Source of the DNA: Bartonella sp. ML70XJBT.G
GTDB taxonomy: Bacteria > Pseudomonadota > Alphaproteobacteria > Rhizobiales > Rhizobiaceae
Reading direction: 5' to 3'
Assembly: GCF_028618575.1 (NCBI RefSeq)
Contig: NZ_JAQITA010000006.1
Location: 1-64,000 of the forward strand
Length of the DNA: 64,000 nucleotides
Part shown: piece after piece, positions 47,601-57,364 of the stretch
How positions within the stretch are numbered: position 1 is the first letter of the stretch
Layout: the number at the start of each line of letters is the position of its first letter
Notes under the pieces: model-generated
What the model was told of the DNA's origin: nothing
What the model saw: only the letters and a program-made list of their open reading frames with translations
The model's database searches: none
Made by a program: the position numbers and the translations under genes

Positions 47601-47830
47601 CGATCAATTGTTTCTGCTGATGCACCAGAAAAAGTGGTCATAATTGTCGTTACTGGAGTATCAACATCGGGGAGTTCGCGTACATCAACATTCAACCATG
47701 CAGCAAACCCTGCAATCATAATCATCGCATTCAAAACAAAAGTGAAAACTGGTCTGCGAATAAATAATGCAATCATCCCACCTTGCTCGGCCTGTGCTGG
47801 AGGATGTTTGGTGCTCAATTCTTGACTCAT
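44696..47830 (-). CDS. RND-family efflux pump, inner-membrane component, 1044 aa
   Basis: Proton-driven exporter of the AcrB/MexF (HAE-1) type. It has 12 membrane helices in two halves with large periplasmic loops. IALFIRRPVFTFVLNAMIM is helix 1; GLVVDDAIVVLENI in helix 4 carries the proton-relay Asp pair; the second half shows GVMAKNGILIVEFA. The loop DVRELPDVDTPVTTI is typical. The ATG overlaps the adaptor stop by four bases (ATGA), so the two are translated together. No outer-membrane channel gene is adjacent, so a TolC-type partner must be encoded elsewhere. Substrates unknown. Confidence 0.95.
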   Translation of the reverse strand: MSQELSTKHPPAQAEQGGMIALFIRRPVFTFVLNAMIMIAGFAAWLNVDVRELPDVDTPVTTIMTTFSGASAETIDREITRVIEDAVARVSGVKTISSSSSFGRSRVEVHFNVGVDLNIAASDIRDALSRIAYTLPKNADAPMIIKADSNAAAMMYLVVTSSIMNIDDLTTVVNDQIVDALSAVDGVGDVQVDSAGTKIFQIDVDQAKLASYGLTVADISRILADMATDVPVGSLRNSKQTLIVRATARLTTSEAFEQVVLKPHVHLGDVARVTLSPDVETVILRINGKTGIGLGIVRKAQSNTLNISKGVREALDHLKTVVPSSVHMSVISDDALFIKSALHEVEVALVIAILSVILVIFLFLRDIRVTLIPALSIPVALIGTIAAIYLVGFSLNILTFLGLVLATGLVVDDAIVVLENIVRWRNMGLGSRAAAVLGTREVFFAVLATTLTLVAVFVPISFLPGQVGGLFREFGFVLAISILLSSIVALTLCPMLASRFLKGHVEGNREEAHYFAFLDKLGSFFSKWYAYSLHKCLERPWTVVFVSLIFACLCIGGYTKLKQELTPAEDRALIFLVINGPQGISTQYLNEQVEQVEASLQPLRDAGEIVNSYSIAGIGGSPNTAFLVLLLSSWDKRLRSQQEIVEDVNVKVRQFPAVLVFAAQGNSLGVRGTGQGLQFAILGNDYTKLQPIADKLVSALQADPHFIRPRLTIDATQPQFFIEINREKAADLGIDITNLGNTLQAMLDGKKIGSIYVDDHSYDVKLTSRKNPMRSPHDLENIFLKTKGNQYIPLSVIANLHEKAIAPQLKREKRMSAVVLSANLAPGVVLGDAYQTVQKIAAPLLSKGNYVVPLGEAATLDETSSNFMIVFGIAFIIILLVLAAQFESFVSGFIIMATVPLGIGCAVIAMLLSGVSLNIYSQIGLILLIGVMAKNGILIVEFADQLRDQGKTVRAAVEEAANIRLRPVCMTMICAILGGIPLVLAKGAGAEARVALGWVIVGGLGLATIFTLYVTPVVYLFLGHFVKSKAEEAVRLTRELSQVE

Positions 47831-48969
47831 TGTACATCCTGTCCATGAAGTGTTGATAATTGCTGTTGATTGATTTTTGGATCCTCAATAGTCACTTGGC
47901 TTCCTAGATGAAGCATCTGTACTCCCTGTATGACAACTTGATCACCATCTTTTAAGGGGGCTTTCACAAAAACCTGATCTGCTTTATGCTGAATAATTGA
48001 TACTGGAATGGATTCTACCTTACCCTCCCTTACTCGCCAAACAAATGATCCTTTGCTGTTCCATTGAATTGCAAGAGGATTCACAACAGGGAAAGAACCT
48101 CCATGAAATCGCAAAGCAATAGAAAAAGACATACCAGACATGAAGATATCTTTTTCATTCTCGATTCCAATCTGGACATGAAGTGTACGGCTTTCAGGAT
48201 CAATAACATTATCAATCGCATGAATATAACCAACAAAAGTTTTATCCGGCTGTGCTGTTAAAGTTGCTGTTACCTTATCTCCTTTATGGATATGCGATAT
48301 ATAACGTTCAGGAACCCTGATATCAACTAAAATACGTTCTCTATTCTCAATACGTCCTATTATGGTATTAGGTGTCACAGCATTGCCCTCACCAATGGGT
48401 AAAATGCCAACAACTCCATTAATTGGTGCTCGAATTGTTCGCCGATCAAGGTCTAATTCAGCATTACGCAAAGCTAAATTTGCGTTATCCAGCTCTAAAT
48501 GGGCAGTAATCTCTTGAACCTCTGTTGCTGTCTTGCTGGCACGTAATTTAAGAACACGTGAAAGTGTTAGTGCACTGTTATCACGTTGTACTTTTGCTTT
48601 TGCAACCGCTATTTCTTCCTTTTTAGAATCAAGCTTTGCAATTACATCCCCCACTTGTACTTTCATACCAGCTGACACAAAAACCTTATCAACAACGCCT
48701 GATAACCAAGGCGTTAATTCTACAAAAGCCAAAGCTTGCCCACTGCCAAGTGCATTCAACTGTTCATAAAAATCTTTAATTTTTACAAGATCAACAACAA
48801 CATGTGTTGGCGGCCTACTGCTTTGCATTTTTGAAGTTTTCTGGGATATATTTATCGTTTTATCCACTACAGAAATGCGTTGCTGTGCACTTTGTTTGCC
48901 TGCCCAATAAGTAACCATCAAAACGATAACGAGAAATACCAGTGGGAAGGCTTTTTTAAACAGCTTCAT
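47827..48969 (-). CDS. RND efflux periplasmic adaptor (membrane fusion protein), 380 aa
   Basis: Bridges the inner-membrane pump to an outer-membrane channel. Residues about 7-24 form an N-terminal membrane anchor or uncleaved signal (FPLVFLVIVLMVTYWAG). The lipoyl half GVVDKVFVSAGMKVQVGDVIAKLD and its partner RRTIRAPINGVVGILPIGEG flank a helical hairpin; beta-barrel and membrane-proximal domains follow (VNPLAIQWNSKG, VFVKAPLKDGDQVV). First gene of the pump operon. No regulator gene is adjacent. Confidence 0.95.
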   Translation of the reverse strand: MKLFKKAFPLVFLVIVLMVTYWAGKQSAQQRISVVDKTINISQKTSKMQSSRPPTHVVVDLVKIKDFYEQLNALGSGQALAFVELTPWLSGVVDKVFVSAGMKVQVGDVIAKLDSKKEEIAVAKAKVQRDNSALTLSRVLKLRASKTATEVQEITAHLELDNANLALRNAELDLDRRTIRAPINGVVGILPIGEGNAVTPNTIIGRIENRERILVDIRVPERYISHIHKGDKVTATLTAQPDKTFVGYIHAIDNVIDPESRTLHVQIGIENEKDIFMSGMSFSIALRFHGGSFPVVNPLAIQWNSKGSFVWRVREGKVESIPVSIIQHKADQVFVKAPLKDGDQVVIQGVQMLHLGSQVTIEDPKINQQQLSTLHGQDVQ

Positions 48970-49352
48970 ATATCTACCTTTGCTGTGTTATGAATATATG
49001 TAAATTTTTCTGAAACAGTTCTTAACAGTAATATCCGAGTTTCATACAACAACCGAACTGCAGGTAGCGTATCTCATCCCCCACCGCAAAAAACATATCT
49101 CGTGTTGCGCTTGATTATCTTTCGTAAATGAAAAGGTCAAGTTAACTATCGTTCATCTTAAATGACACCATTCACACAACAAAAAAATAATCATCTCAAA
49201 ATCCAACTAAAACCTAAAAATATGGCACTTTTTTTAAAATATATCATAAACAAAGAGATAAAATTTTTATTCCTACCAAGTTTTGCTTGCAATTCCTTCG
49301 TGAAACGATTAGGAACCCTTTGTCTTAAGTAAGATAGAAAATTGAAATCTAT
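48970..49352. promoter_or_regulatory. Upstream region of the efflux operon
   Basis: About 380 bases between the adaptor start and tRNA-Arg. No gene; holds the promoter of the efflux operon and of the tRNA. No regulator-binding site could be assigned. Confidence 0.35.
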
Positions 49353-49429
49353 GCACCCGTAGCTCAGCTGGATAGAGCACCAGACTACGAATCTGGGGGT
49401 CAGGAGTTCGAATCTCTTCGGGTGCGCCA
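49353..49429 (+). tRNA. tRNA-Arg(ACG)
   Basis: 77 bases with encoded CCA. Acceptor GCACCCG/CGGGTGC, D arm AGCTCAGCTGGATAGAGC, anticodon stem CCAGA/TCTGG with loop CTACGAA (anticodon ACG), T arm GAGTTCGAATC. Confidence 0.96.
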
Positions 49430-49689
49430 CTTTTATAAATTTCTACTTTCTTCAGTGTCGGAATTTAATCACTCTTCTTTTCTTGAACCCTTTGCCATTA
49501 TGTATTTATAGCGTTGTCAAATGCATCATAGTTGCTTTTTATAACTGCGAATCAAGGCTTCTTTTCGAGATATTTTTAGATACAGCAGATATTTAAGGTG
49601 TTTTCATTCCTCAATAATGGAAATCTTTGCAAATTTTTTGCATTTCTTAAAATGTAAAATAAAATATTTTGTCTTCTTTTGAAAAAGTT

Positions 49690-49793
49690 ACAAAACTTTT
49701 CAAACTATAACATTCTTACCTCATCAGATGAGGTAAGAAGAATACTTTATAATGAGCTGTAAAAACGCAACGGTTCATTCTCATGAACCGTTT
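49690..49793. terminator. Cluster of three hairpins downstream of tRNA-Arg
   Basis: Near 49682-49703: GAAAAAGTT-ACAA-AACTTTTC, imperfect. At 49713-49739: a perfect 13-bp stem TTCTTACCTCATC / GATGAGGTAAGAA around a single A. At 49769-49792: a perfect 10-bp stem AACGGTTCAT-TCTC-ATGAACCGTT. No strong T-run follows the last two, so some may be structural or protein-binding elements rather than terminators. Confidence 0.55.
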
Positions 49794-50032
49794 CTGATAT
49801 ACATGCATTTTTTCTCAATCACGTATCCTTTCCTAAAGCTTATCAGAATTAAAAAGGGAGAAATTCTTTTTTTAATTATAATATTTCTTTCACTTTAGTC
49901 TTTTCTCTAGCACAGTATGTCATCAATTCCATATGTTATGATGTCTTGTACCCTCCTATTCTATAGGTTATCTTGTCTGATTATAGTACACGCTCTCAAT
50001 GTCAACAAAAGCCAAGTTTAAAGGGTTCTTCT
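49794..50032 (+). promoter_or_regulatory. Leader of fhs
   Basis: AT-rich 240 bases before the fhs ATG; a GGG-containing ribosome-binding site (AAAGGGTT) lies seven bases before the start. No riboswitch structure recognised. Confidence 0.35.
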
Positions 50033-51706
50033 ATGCCTAAAACAGATATTGAAATTGCTCGCACTGCTCAAAAGCAACACATCACTGAAATTGCCCAAAA
50101 AATCGGCATTGCCCCTGAAAATCTCATTCCTTATGGACATGATAAAGCTAAAATTTCTTCTGCATATATAAAATCACTCAATAAAAATCCGGAAGGGAAA
50201 CTTATCCTTGTTACAGCTATAAATCCAACACCTGCTGGAGAAGGAAAAACAACAACAACGGTTGGTCTTAATGATGCCCTCAATCTCATCGGAAAAAAAA
50301 CCATAGCCACCTTGAGAGAGCCATCTTTAGGTCCCTGTTTTGGTATCAAAGGTGGTGCTGCTGGAGGTGGTTATGCTCAAGTTGTACCGATGGATGATCT
50401 TAATTTACATTTTACCGGTGATTTTCATGCTATTACAGCGGCTCATAATCTTCTTGCTGCAATGATAGATAACCATATTTACTGGGGAAATACTCTGAAT
50501 ATCGATCCTCGCCGCATTGTTTGGAGACGAGTCCTTGATATGAATGACCGTACATTGCGTGATATCGTCACTTCCTTGGGTGGAGTAACCAATGGTTTTC
50601 CTCGCCAGACAGGCTTTGATATTACTGTCGCATCCGAAATTATGGCACTTTTTTGCCTTGCCAACAATCTAGAAAATCTTACGCAAAGACTGAAAAAAAT
50701 TATCGTTGCTTATCGTTATGATAAAACACCTGTGACAGTTGCTGATCTCAATGCAGAGGGAGCAATGACAGTTCTTCTTAAAGATGCTATGCAACCTAAT
50801 CTTGTACAAACAATCGAAAATAATCCTGTTCTTGTACATGGAGGTCCTTTTGCCAATATTGCTCATGGCTGTAATTCAGTTATAGCAACAAAAACCGCTT
50901 TAAAACTTGCCGATTATGTTGTCACAGAAGCAGGATTTGGAGCCGATCTTGGAGCAGAAAAATTTTTCAATATTAAATGTCGACAAGCAGGTATTATCCC
51001 GAATGCTATAGTAATTGTCGCAACAATTCGTGCATTAAAAATGAATGGTGGTGTGAATAAAAATGACCTAACTAAAGAAAATATTGCCGCTTTAGAAAAG
51101 GGGACCGCCAATCTTTTACGACATATCAAAAATATGGAGTACTACGGTATTCCTTGTGTCGTCGCACTTAATCATTTTGATACCGATAGCGATGCTGAAA
51201 TAAGGACGTTACAAAAAATAGTTGCAACAACCGGACATAAGGCTATCGTTTGTAAACATTGGCAGCAAGGGGGTAAAGGCGCAGTAGCACTTGCACAGGA
51301 ACTTGTTACCTTAATTGAAGAAAAAGATTCTCATTTCAAAGTTTTATACCAAAATGATCTTCCTCTTGTTCAAAAAATTAATTCCATTATAAAAAATATC
51401 TATGGTGGTCGTGGAGCTATCATCTCTGCCCCTCTTCTCAAGCAGCTTGAATGTTGGGAAAAAGAAGGTTATGGCACACTCCCTATTTGTATGGCTAAAA
51501 CACCCTATTCCTTCTCTGCTGATCCTACTCAATACGGAGCGCCTGTTGATTTTGAAATTCCTGTACGTGAAGTCCGTCTCTTGGCAGGGGCAGGTTTTAT
51601 TGTTGTCATTTGCGGAGATATCATGACTATGCCTGGTTTACCGCATTACCCTATTGCTGAGAAAATTTATCTTGATGAAAATGATCAAATACAAGGGCTC
51701 TCCTAA
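50033..51706 (+). CDS. fhs: Formate--tetrahydrofolate ligase, 557 aa
   Basis: Makes 10-formyl-tetrahydrofolate from formate, tetrahydrofolate and ATP, feeding one-carbon metabolism. The P-loop-like [13 protein letters not shown] at about residues 63-75 binds ATP; other family blocks are [21 protein letters not shown] in parts, [12 protein letters not shown], and [10 protein letters not shown]. Normal length. Start at ATG 50033 (MPKTDIEIA); an in-frame TTG 60 bases upstream has no site. Single-gene unit. Confidence 0.98.
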   Translation: MPKTDIEIARTAQKQHITEIAQKIGIAPENLIPYGHDKAKISSAYIKSLNKNPEGKLILVTAINPTPAGEGKTTTTVGLNDALNLIGKKTIATLREPSLGPCFGIKGGAAGGGYAQVVPMDDLNLHFTGDFHAITAAHNLLAAMIDNHIYWGNTLNIDPRRIVWRRVLDMNDRTLRDIVTSLGGVTNGFPRQTGFDITVASEIMALFCLANNLENLTQRLKKIIVAYRYDKTPVTVADLNAEGAMTVLLKDAMQPNLVQTIENNPVLVHGGPFANIAHGCNSVIATKTALKLADYVVTEAGFGADLGAEKFFNIKCRQAGIIPNAIVIVATIRALKMNGGVNKNDLTKENIAALEKGTANLLRHIKNMEYYGIPCVVALNHFDTDSDAEIRTLQKIVATTGHKAIVCKHWQQGGKGAVALAQELVTLIEEKDSHFKVLYQNDLPLVQKINSIIKNIYGGRGAIISAPLLKQLECWEKEGYGTLPICMAKTPYSFSADPTQYGAPVDFEIPVREVRLLAGAGFIVVICGDIMTMPGLPHYPIAEKIYLDENDQIQGLS

Positions 51707-51924
51707 GATTATAGCTGTAAACTCAATCATTCATTATGAAAGGCGCCTGATAACAAAAAGAATAGAATTTTAAAAAGCGATATAGACAAACACCTTCTTT
51801 ATGTGGTATGCGTATTTATATTGTACGTATATTATACGTATGGTAGGTTTCCTTTTGGATATTCATTTAAAAGGAACTAGGTTTTTCCTATTATTTATGA
51901 CACTGAAACAAAGCAGGATAAATA

Positions 51925-52131
51925 GTGCAAGTACTCGTTCGTGATAATAATGTTGATCAAGCGCTACGCGCGTTGAAAAAAAAGATGCAACGTGAAGGTA
52001 TCTTTCGTGAAATGAAAATGCGTAGTTATTATGAAAAGCCATCGGAAAAGCGCGCTCGTGAGAAAGCTGAAGCTGTTCGCCGTACACGTAAGCTTGCTCG
52101 TAAGCGTGCGCAAAGAGAAGGTGCTGTTTAA
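51925..52131 (+). CDS. rpsU: 30S ribosomal protein S21, 68 aa, GTG start
   Basis: Small-subunit protein needed for efficient initiation. [23 protein letters not shown] and the basic C-terminus [13 protein letters not shown] identify it in pieces. The start codon is GTG at 51925 with AGGA about seven bases upstream; no ATG fits. Confidence 0.97.
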   Translation: MQVLVRDNNVDQALRALKKKMQREGIFREMKMRSYYEKPSEKRAREKAEAVRRTRKLARKRAQREGAV

Positions 52132-52224
52132 AAACGGTCTAGCTTCTGCGGTAAGATAGTCTGTTTTCTGCTTTATAAAATTCCGTAGCAATAACAGTGC
52201 TTGGAGTATCTAAACAGTCTGTGT
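52132..52224. other. Gap between rpsU and its terminator
   Basis: Short untranslated 3' region. Confidence 0.3.
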
Positions 52225-52259
52225 AATACGATGAAGGTTTTTCTTTATCGTATTATTTT
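52225..52259 (+). terminator. Likely terminator of rpsU
   Basis: Stem AATACGAT (52225-52232) with ATCGTATT (52247-52254) around a 14-base loop, followed by ATTTTT. Low GC in the stem lowers certainty. Confidence 0.6.
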
Positions 52260-53329
52260 TCGTTATCTTCTGTTGTGGACTAATGTGTTGTTGAGATTGT
52301 CGCCGTTAATTTTTTACAACAGCGTTGGTGGGTTTTATTGAGCTCTTAATTTATATCGCGCTTAGATTGTCGTTTGCAATCGTGAAGTGCGTTCGTTGTT
52401 ATGTAAAGTACACATTGTGTGTACAGTGTTTTTTATCTTTTAATATCATCTTTGCTTTGTACGTACATTCTTTTGAGAGTTCTGTTATTTTCTACTCACT
52501 CTTTAGCATCTTTCAAATTCTTTTAAACAGCTGAAATCACGAAATATAAATTAGCTACGTCAATATGCAATTGAGTGTGTAGAAGGTATAAATTTCGCAT
52601 ATGCAATCTTTCTTCTTAACATTTATTAAATGAGACAATGAAACTCTATAACCTCAAGTGTTTCATGACAATTTGGACTTCATGCGAGGCTCTCTTATAG
52701 GCTCTTGTATCTGCTTATAACATTCCAGTATTACTCACTAAACAAATAATGTTATTTTATAACTAGAATAAAAAGCTTGTAAAAAACGTTAGCAGCCAAA
52801 ATCATCTCATGTTTGTAAGATTATAGCCCCTTTTCCTTTGGTTTATCCCCAATCATGCGGATGGTTTTGTATTTGAACGGCTCATCGATTGCGTGTTTTC
52901 TCTCTTCTAAAACGGCTTTTCAGGTTATATGCTCATTTCTCTCTTGTGCTCTTATTGAACAATTTTTTGATCATAAGACAAAGACAGCTGTTTCATCATT
53001 TGATGAAATAAATCAAACAGGTAGACACAATACTTCCCCCCAATCTGTTTATAAAGGCTTATACAACTCATATACCCTTCAATCCGCTCAATATTTATCT
53101 CAATCCTATAACTGGATGAAAATTCACTGTTGATTTAAAGGTATCCTCTTATACATAAAGAAAATGTTAAGTAGTTTAAATTTTTATCTTAACTTATTCC
53201 ATGATTCTTGTAACCATTTCCTTATTGTTTAGATCTCTTTAACTAGCAGTGTGCCATAGCTTTTATCAGTTCTCAATTCTCTCTCAGATCTTAGATTGCC
53301 AATATCAGAGAAACAAAAAAGGTTTAAGT
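52260..53329. other. About 1.07 kb gene-free region
   Basis: Between rpsU and the SH3-domain protein. A 92-codon ORF at 52855-53133 has no ribosome-binding site or domain. Nothing else recognised apart from the promoter that must precede the next gene. Confidence 0.4.
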
Positions 53330-53923
53330 GTGCAATATTTTCGTTGGTTTCGATTCTCAGTACTCACATCATGTATCCTCATAGCAGGTGTTTTTGTATT
53401 CAATTCCCTTCGCTTTGTGAACGCACAAACGCTCAATCAAAACTCAGGGCAAAACTCAGGGCAAAACTCAGGGCAAAATTTAGGATCAAGTGGTTTACCA
53501 CTCCCACGGTTTGCTTCTATTAAGCCTACACGCGTGAATGTGCGCATCGGACCAGGAAGCAATTATGCTATTCTCTTTACCTACACAAAACAGGGGCTTC
53601 CTATTGAAATTATTCAAGAATACGATCAATGGCGCAAAATTCGTGATGCCGAAGGCGATGAGGGGTGGGTCTATCAATCTCTTCTCTCTGGAAAAAGGAC
53701 CGCTATAACTATTCCATGGCAAAAAGATAAAACAAAAAGGCTAATGCTACGCAAAAATCCCGCAAACAACGCAAAACTCGTAGCAGAAGTAGAACCCAAT
53801 GTCATTGGTAATATTCGCCAATGTGATGAACAGTGGTGCGAATTAAATATCAATAATATCCGAGGATGGCTTCCTCAATCTCTGTTATGGGGAATCTATC
53901 CTGATGAAAAAATAAATAATTAA
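53330..53923 (+). CDS. Secreted bacterial SH3-domain protein, 197 aa
   Basis: Exported protein with two SH3-like domains, a fold that usually binds cell-wall peptides. I choose GTG 53330, with AAGG upstream, because it starts directly at the signal peptide (basic QYFRWFRF, then a hydrophobic core, cleavage near VNAQ). A short low-complexity linker of repeated NSGQ follows (residues about 38-50). The first SH3 domain has VNVRIGPGSNYAILFTY and WRKIRDAEGDEGWVYQSLL; the second has LMLRKNPANNAKLVAEV and WCELNINNIRGWLPQSLLWG. The double domain matches the DUF1058-type proteins common in Rhizobiales. Single gene, transcribed towards irr. Confidence 0.88.
   Translation: MQYFRWFRFSVLTSCILIAGVFVFNSLRFVNAQTLNQNSGQNSGQNSGQNLGSSGLPLPRFASIKPTRVNVRIGPGSNYAILFTYTKQGLPIEIIQEYDQWRKIRDAEGDEGWVYQSLLSGKRTAITIPWQKDKTKRLMLRKNPANNAKLVAEVEPNVIGNIRQCDEQWCELNINNIRGWLPQSLLWGIYPDEKINN
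53441..53476 (+). repeat. 12-bp coding tandem repeat, three perfect copies
   Basis: AACTCAGGGCAA occurs three times without a break, with a degenerate fourth copy at 53477-53488. Each unit encodes NSGQ, so copy-number change alters the linker of the SH3 protein without shifting the frame. Confidence 0.9.
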
Positions 53924-53990
53924 TGAATTTTTTAATCCATAAAGTTTAATTTTTATCTCTTATTGAACTTTCTCATGTTCTCTATGCAGA

Positions 53991-54485
53991 TTAGCTTTTC
54001 GGTTTTAATCGAACGATCAAGTCAACATGTGAGATTTCCATACCTTCTGGTGGTTTGGGCAAATTCCCAATAATAGGCGCTTCTCCTAAATCGCAAGGAA
54101 TATCAAGAATACGATTTTCGCCTTCTATATAAAAGTGATAATGATCAGAAGTATTGGTATCAAACCAAGTTTTCGAACCTTCTACGGCAATAATCCGTAA
54201 TAACCCCGCTTCTGTAAACTGATGAAGCGTATTATAAACCGTTGCCAAAGACACAGGCACACCTGCCCTCACCGCTTCTTCATAAAGCTCTTCAGCAGCA
54301 ATATGACGGTTCCCTTGAGAAAAAATCATATGCGCAAGTTCTAACCGCTGACGTGTTGGTCGCAAACCATTTTTACGCAAATGCTTTTCTAACGTAGAAA
54401 TTGAATAATAACGTATAACCTTCTCACAATCTTTTGCAGGTAGCTGCTCTTGATTGGAAATGAAATTGTCTGCATTCACTGACAT
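53991..54485 (-). CDS. irr: Iron response regulator Irr (Fur family), 164 aa
   Basis: Transcriptional regulator that replaces Fur as the main iron/haem-responsive regulator in Rhizobiales. The winged helix reads LRKNGLRPTRQRLELAHMIF and VSLATVYNTLHQFTEAGLL. The segment DTNTSDHYHFYIEGENRI carries the histidines of the metal/haem-responsive site; the N-terminal Cys-Pro haem motif of Bradyrhizobium Irr is not seen. Start at ATG 54485; a GTG four codons earlier is in frame. It sits divergently next to fabA, the gene order seen across the order. In Bartonella Irr is known to control haem-binding surface proteins. Confidence 0.93.
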   Translation of the reverse strand: MSVNADNFISNQEQLPAKDCEKVIRYYSISTLEKHLRKNGLRPTRQRLELAHMIFSQGNRHIAAEELYEEAVRAGVPVSLATVYNTLHQFTEAGLLRIIAVEGSKTWFDTNTSDHYHFYIEGENRILDIPCDLGEAPIIGNLPKPPEGMEISHVDLIVRLKPKS

Positions 54486-54714
54486 GTTTAAAACCACAAT
54501 ATAATCTATTCAAATAAGTAAAATATAAAAAATGGGAACAGTTTGATATAATTTTTCATTCCATTTTTTTATAATCACACACACAGGATACATAAAAAAG
54601 GGCTTTTGTCATTAAAAATGATATAAAATCATTTCCCTCTCTTTCAAATTTGCTCTAAAAGTAGATTGGGGAAAAGCGCAGAAGTCAAAATATACGCTAA
54701 CAAATGGAGTAACA
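54486..54714. promoter_or_regulatory. Divergent promoter region irr / fabA
   Basis: 230 AT-rich bases holding both promoters; no certain boxes assigned. Confidence 0.4.
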
Positions 54715-55224
54715 ATGGCTGAACAAAAGTCTCGCTATACTTATGAAGAGCTTCTAAGCTGTGCTCGCGGCGAAATGTTTGGTAAAGGTAATGCACAATT
54801 ACCTGCCCCACCAATGTTGATGATTCATCGAATCACCCAAATTAGTGAAACGGGAGGTGAATATGATAAAGGAATGGTTCGCGCTGAATTTGACATTACC
54901 CCAGACCTATGGTTCTTTGATTGTCATTTTATAGGTGATCCAGTTATGCCGGGCTGTCTCGGGTTGGATGGTATGTGGCAATTAACAGGTTTTTTTCTCG
55001 GCTGGTTAGGTGAACCAGGAAAAGGGAGAGCTATATCAACAGGTGAAGTAAAATTATCAGGTATGGTAACTCCGCAAACCAAACTTCTTGAATATGGAAT
55101 AGACTTTAAACGTATCCGACGTGGAAATTTGGTGTTAGGAATAGCAGATGGGTGGGTAAAAGCAGATGGTGAAGCTATCTATAAAGCAAGTGATTTACGT
55201 GTTGCCTTATTTAAAGAAGATTGA
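54715..55224 (+). CDS. fabA: 3-hydroxydecanoyl-ACP dehydratase/isomerase FabA, 169 aa
   Basis: Dehydrates 3-hydroxyacyl-ACP and isomerises trans-2-decenoyl-ACP to the cis-3 form, the branch point for unsaturated fatty acids. The active His lies in [14 protein letters not shown] and the active Asp in CLGLDGMWQ. Normal length; GGAG precedes the ATG. First gene of fabA-fabB-fabI, 52 bases before fabB. Confidence 0.97.
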   Translation: MAEQKSRYTYEELLSCARGEMFGKGNAQLPAPPMLMIHRITQISETGGEYDKGMVRAEFDITPDLWFFDCHFIGDPVMPGCLGLDGMWQLTGFFLGWLGEPGKGRAISTGEVKLSGMVTPQTKLLEYGIDFKRIRRGNLVLGIADGWVKADGEAIYKASDLRVALFKED

Positions 55225-55276
55225 AATTATTTCCACCAGAACATTTTGTTGTTCTGTATGAAACAAGGAGGTATGG

Positions 55277-56497
55277 ATGCGTCGCGTTGTTGTAACTGGA
55301 ATGGGAGTTGTCTCTGCAATTGGAAATGATATAGAGGCAGTTTTAACCAGTTTGTATGAAGCCAAATCCGGAATTTCTTATGCACCTCAGTATGCTGAAT
55401 TAGGTTTTCGTAGCAGAGTTTACGGTAAACCTGATGTTAATATAGAAGAACTGGTTGATCGACGTGCTTTGCGTTTTCATGGACGTGGAACTGCTTGGAA
55501 TCACATCGCTATGGATCAAGCAATTGTTGATGCGGGTTTAGAGCCCCATGAAGTATCAAATGAACGCACGGGTATCATTATGGGCTCTGGAGGCGCTTCA
55601 ACTCAATCAATCGTTGAAGCTGCTGATATTACACGGCAAAAAGGTCCAAAGCGCGTTGGTCCTTTTGTCGTACCCAAAGCAATGAGTTCTACAGCATCTG
55701 CGACACTTGCAACTTTTTTTAAAATTAAAGGCGTGAACTATTCAATTTCTTCAGCATGTGCAACCTCTAATCATTGTATTGGAAATGCTTATGAATTAAT
55801 ACAGTATGGTAGACAGGACCGCATCTTTGCTGGTGGTTGTGAAGATTTGGACTGGACATTATCTGTACTCTTCGATGCTATGGGTGCGATGTCCAGTAGA
55901 TATAATGACACACCAGAAAAAGCTTCACGTGCCTATGATGTCAATCGTGATGGATTTGTTATTGCTGGTGGAGCAGGTGTTTTGGTTCTTGAAGAGCTCG
56001 AACTTGCTAAAGCGCGTGGCGCGAAAATCTACGGAGAAATTGTTGGATATGGTGCTACATCAGATGGTCATGATATGGTTGCTCCATCCGGTGAAGGGGC
56101 AGAACGGTGCATGCGCATGGCGCTTGCAACCGTAAAGAATAAAATTGATTATATCAACCCTCATGCAACAGCAACACCTGTTGGTGATCCCCCCGAAATA
56201 GAAGCAATTCGCCGTATCTTTGGAGCAGGTGATCAATGCCCACCTATTTCTGCCACAAAATCTCTGACCGGTCATTCTTTAGGGGCAGCAGGTGTTCATG
56301 AGGCAATCTATACATTGTTAATGATGAAGCATAATTTTATTTGCGAGAGTGCTCATATTGAAGAGCTTGATCCAGCTTTCGCCGATATGCCCATTGTTCG
56401 TGAACGTCGTGATCATCAACAACTTAATACTGTATTGTCAAACACATTCGGTTTTGGCGGTACCAATGCAACGCTCATTTTCCAACGTTATGCATAA
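55277..56497 (+). CDS. fabB: 3-oxoacyl-ACP synthase I FabB, 406 aa
   Basis: Condensing enzyme that elongates the cis-3-decenoyl-ACP made by Fab[18 protein letters not shown] at the start; active Cys in [14 protein letters not shown]; first catalytic His in [11 protein letters not shown]; second in [13 protein letters not shown]-terminal FGFGGTNA. The block around the first His reads HATATPVGD where many FabB proteins have HGTSTPVGD. AAGGAGG lies nine bases before the chosen ATG. Second gene of the operon. Confidence 0.97.
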   Translation: MRRVVVTGMGVVSAIGNDIEAVLTSLYEAKSGISYAPQYAELGFRSRVYGKPDVNIEELVDRRALRFHGRGTAWNHIAMDQAIVDAGLEPHEVSNERTGIIMGSGGASTQSIVEAADITRQKGPKRVGPFVVPKAMSSTASATLATFFKIKGVNYSISSACATSNHCIGNAYELIQYGRQDRIFAGGCEDLDWTLSVLFDAMGAMSSRYNDTPEKASRAYDVNRDGFVIAGGAGVLVLEELELAKARGAKIYGEIVGYGATSDGHDMVAPSGEGAERCMRMALATVKNKIDYINPHATATPVGDPPEIEAIRRIFGAGDQCPPISATKSLTGHSLGAAGVHEAIYTLLMMKHNFICESAHIEELDPAFADMPIVRERRDHQQLNTVLSNTFGFGGTNATLIFQRYA

Positions 56498-56545
56498 AGA
56501 GGGATTCTTAGCTGGTTGAAAAAGCACGGTCTTACGGAGAATAAC

Positions 56546-57364
56546 ATGAAAGGTTTGATGGAGGGCAAACGTGGCCTTATTATGGGGGTTGCAAATGACC
56601 ATTCAATTGCATGGGGCATTGCCTGCCAACTCGCAAAAGCAGGAGCTGAATTGGCTTTTACCTACCAAGGAGAAGCCTTTGGAAAACGCGTTCAACCTTT
56701 AGCAGAACAGCTCGGTTGCAAATTGTTGCTTGAATGCGATGTTGAAAAAATTGAAAATGTTGATCGTGTTTTTGAATATCTTGAAAAAGAATGGAAAACG
56801 ATTGATTTCGTTGTTCATGCCATCGGCTTTTCAGATAAGAATCAATTAAAAGGACGTTATGTTGATGTAACAACACGCGAAAACTTTCAGCGCACAATGG
56901 TTATTTCTGCCTATTCTTTTACTGAAATTGCTCAGCGCGCTGGTAAGCTTATGCCTCATGGAGGTGCGCTTTTAACACTTACCTATGGAGCTTCACAACA
57001 AGTTGTCCCTAATTACAATATTATGGGTGTGGCTAAAGCTGCTTTAGAAGCTATGGTACGTTACTTAGCAGCGGATTTTGGTCCTCAAAACATTCGTGTC
57101 AATGCAATTTCAGCTGGACCTGTGAGAACTTTAGCAGGCAATGGAATTGCAGCTGCACGCGCGATTTTTTCCTATCAACGTCGTAACGCGCCATTGCGTC
57201 GCACCGTAAATATTCACGAAATTGGAAAATCTGCTCTTTATCTCCTTTCTGATTTATCATCAGGCGTTACTGGTGAAATTCATTATGTTGATTCAGGCTA
57301 TAATATTATGTCTATGCCAACCCTTGAAGAATTAAAACAAAGTGAGGAAACACAAGGAGGATAA
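56546..57364 (+). CDS. fabI: Enoyl-ACP reductase (NADH) FabI, 272 aa
   Basis: Last step of each elongation cycle; the target of triclosan. NADH-binding GVANDHSIAWGIA replaces the usual GxxxGxG of short-chain dehydrogenases, as in FabI. The catalytic Tyr and Lys lie in NYNIMGVAKAALE. ISAGPVRTLAGNGI is the substrate-binding loop. Start at ATG 56546 with GGAG; a TTG 30 bases earlier is in frame. Third gene of the operon, 48 bases after fabB. Confidence 0.96.
   Translation: MKGLMEGKRGLIMGVANDHSIAWGIACQLAKAGAELAFTYQGEAFGKRVQPLAEQLGCKLLLECDVEKIENVDRVFEYLEKEWKTIDFVVHAIGFSDKNQLKGRYVDVTTRENFQRTMVISAYSFTEIAQRAGKLMPHGGALLTLTYGASQQVVPNYNIMGVAKAALEAMVRYLAADFGPQNIRVNAISAGPVRTLAGNGIAAARAIFSYQRRNAPLRRTVNIHEIGKSALYLLSDLSSGVTGEIHYVDSGYNIMSMPTLEELKQSEETQGG

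Noticed and set aside
52855..53133. 92-codon ORF upstream of the SH3 protein
   Set aside because: No ribosome-binding site, no domain, and stands alone in a gene-free kilobase.
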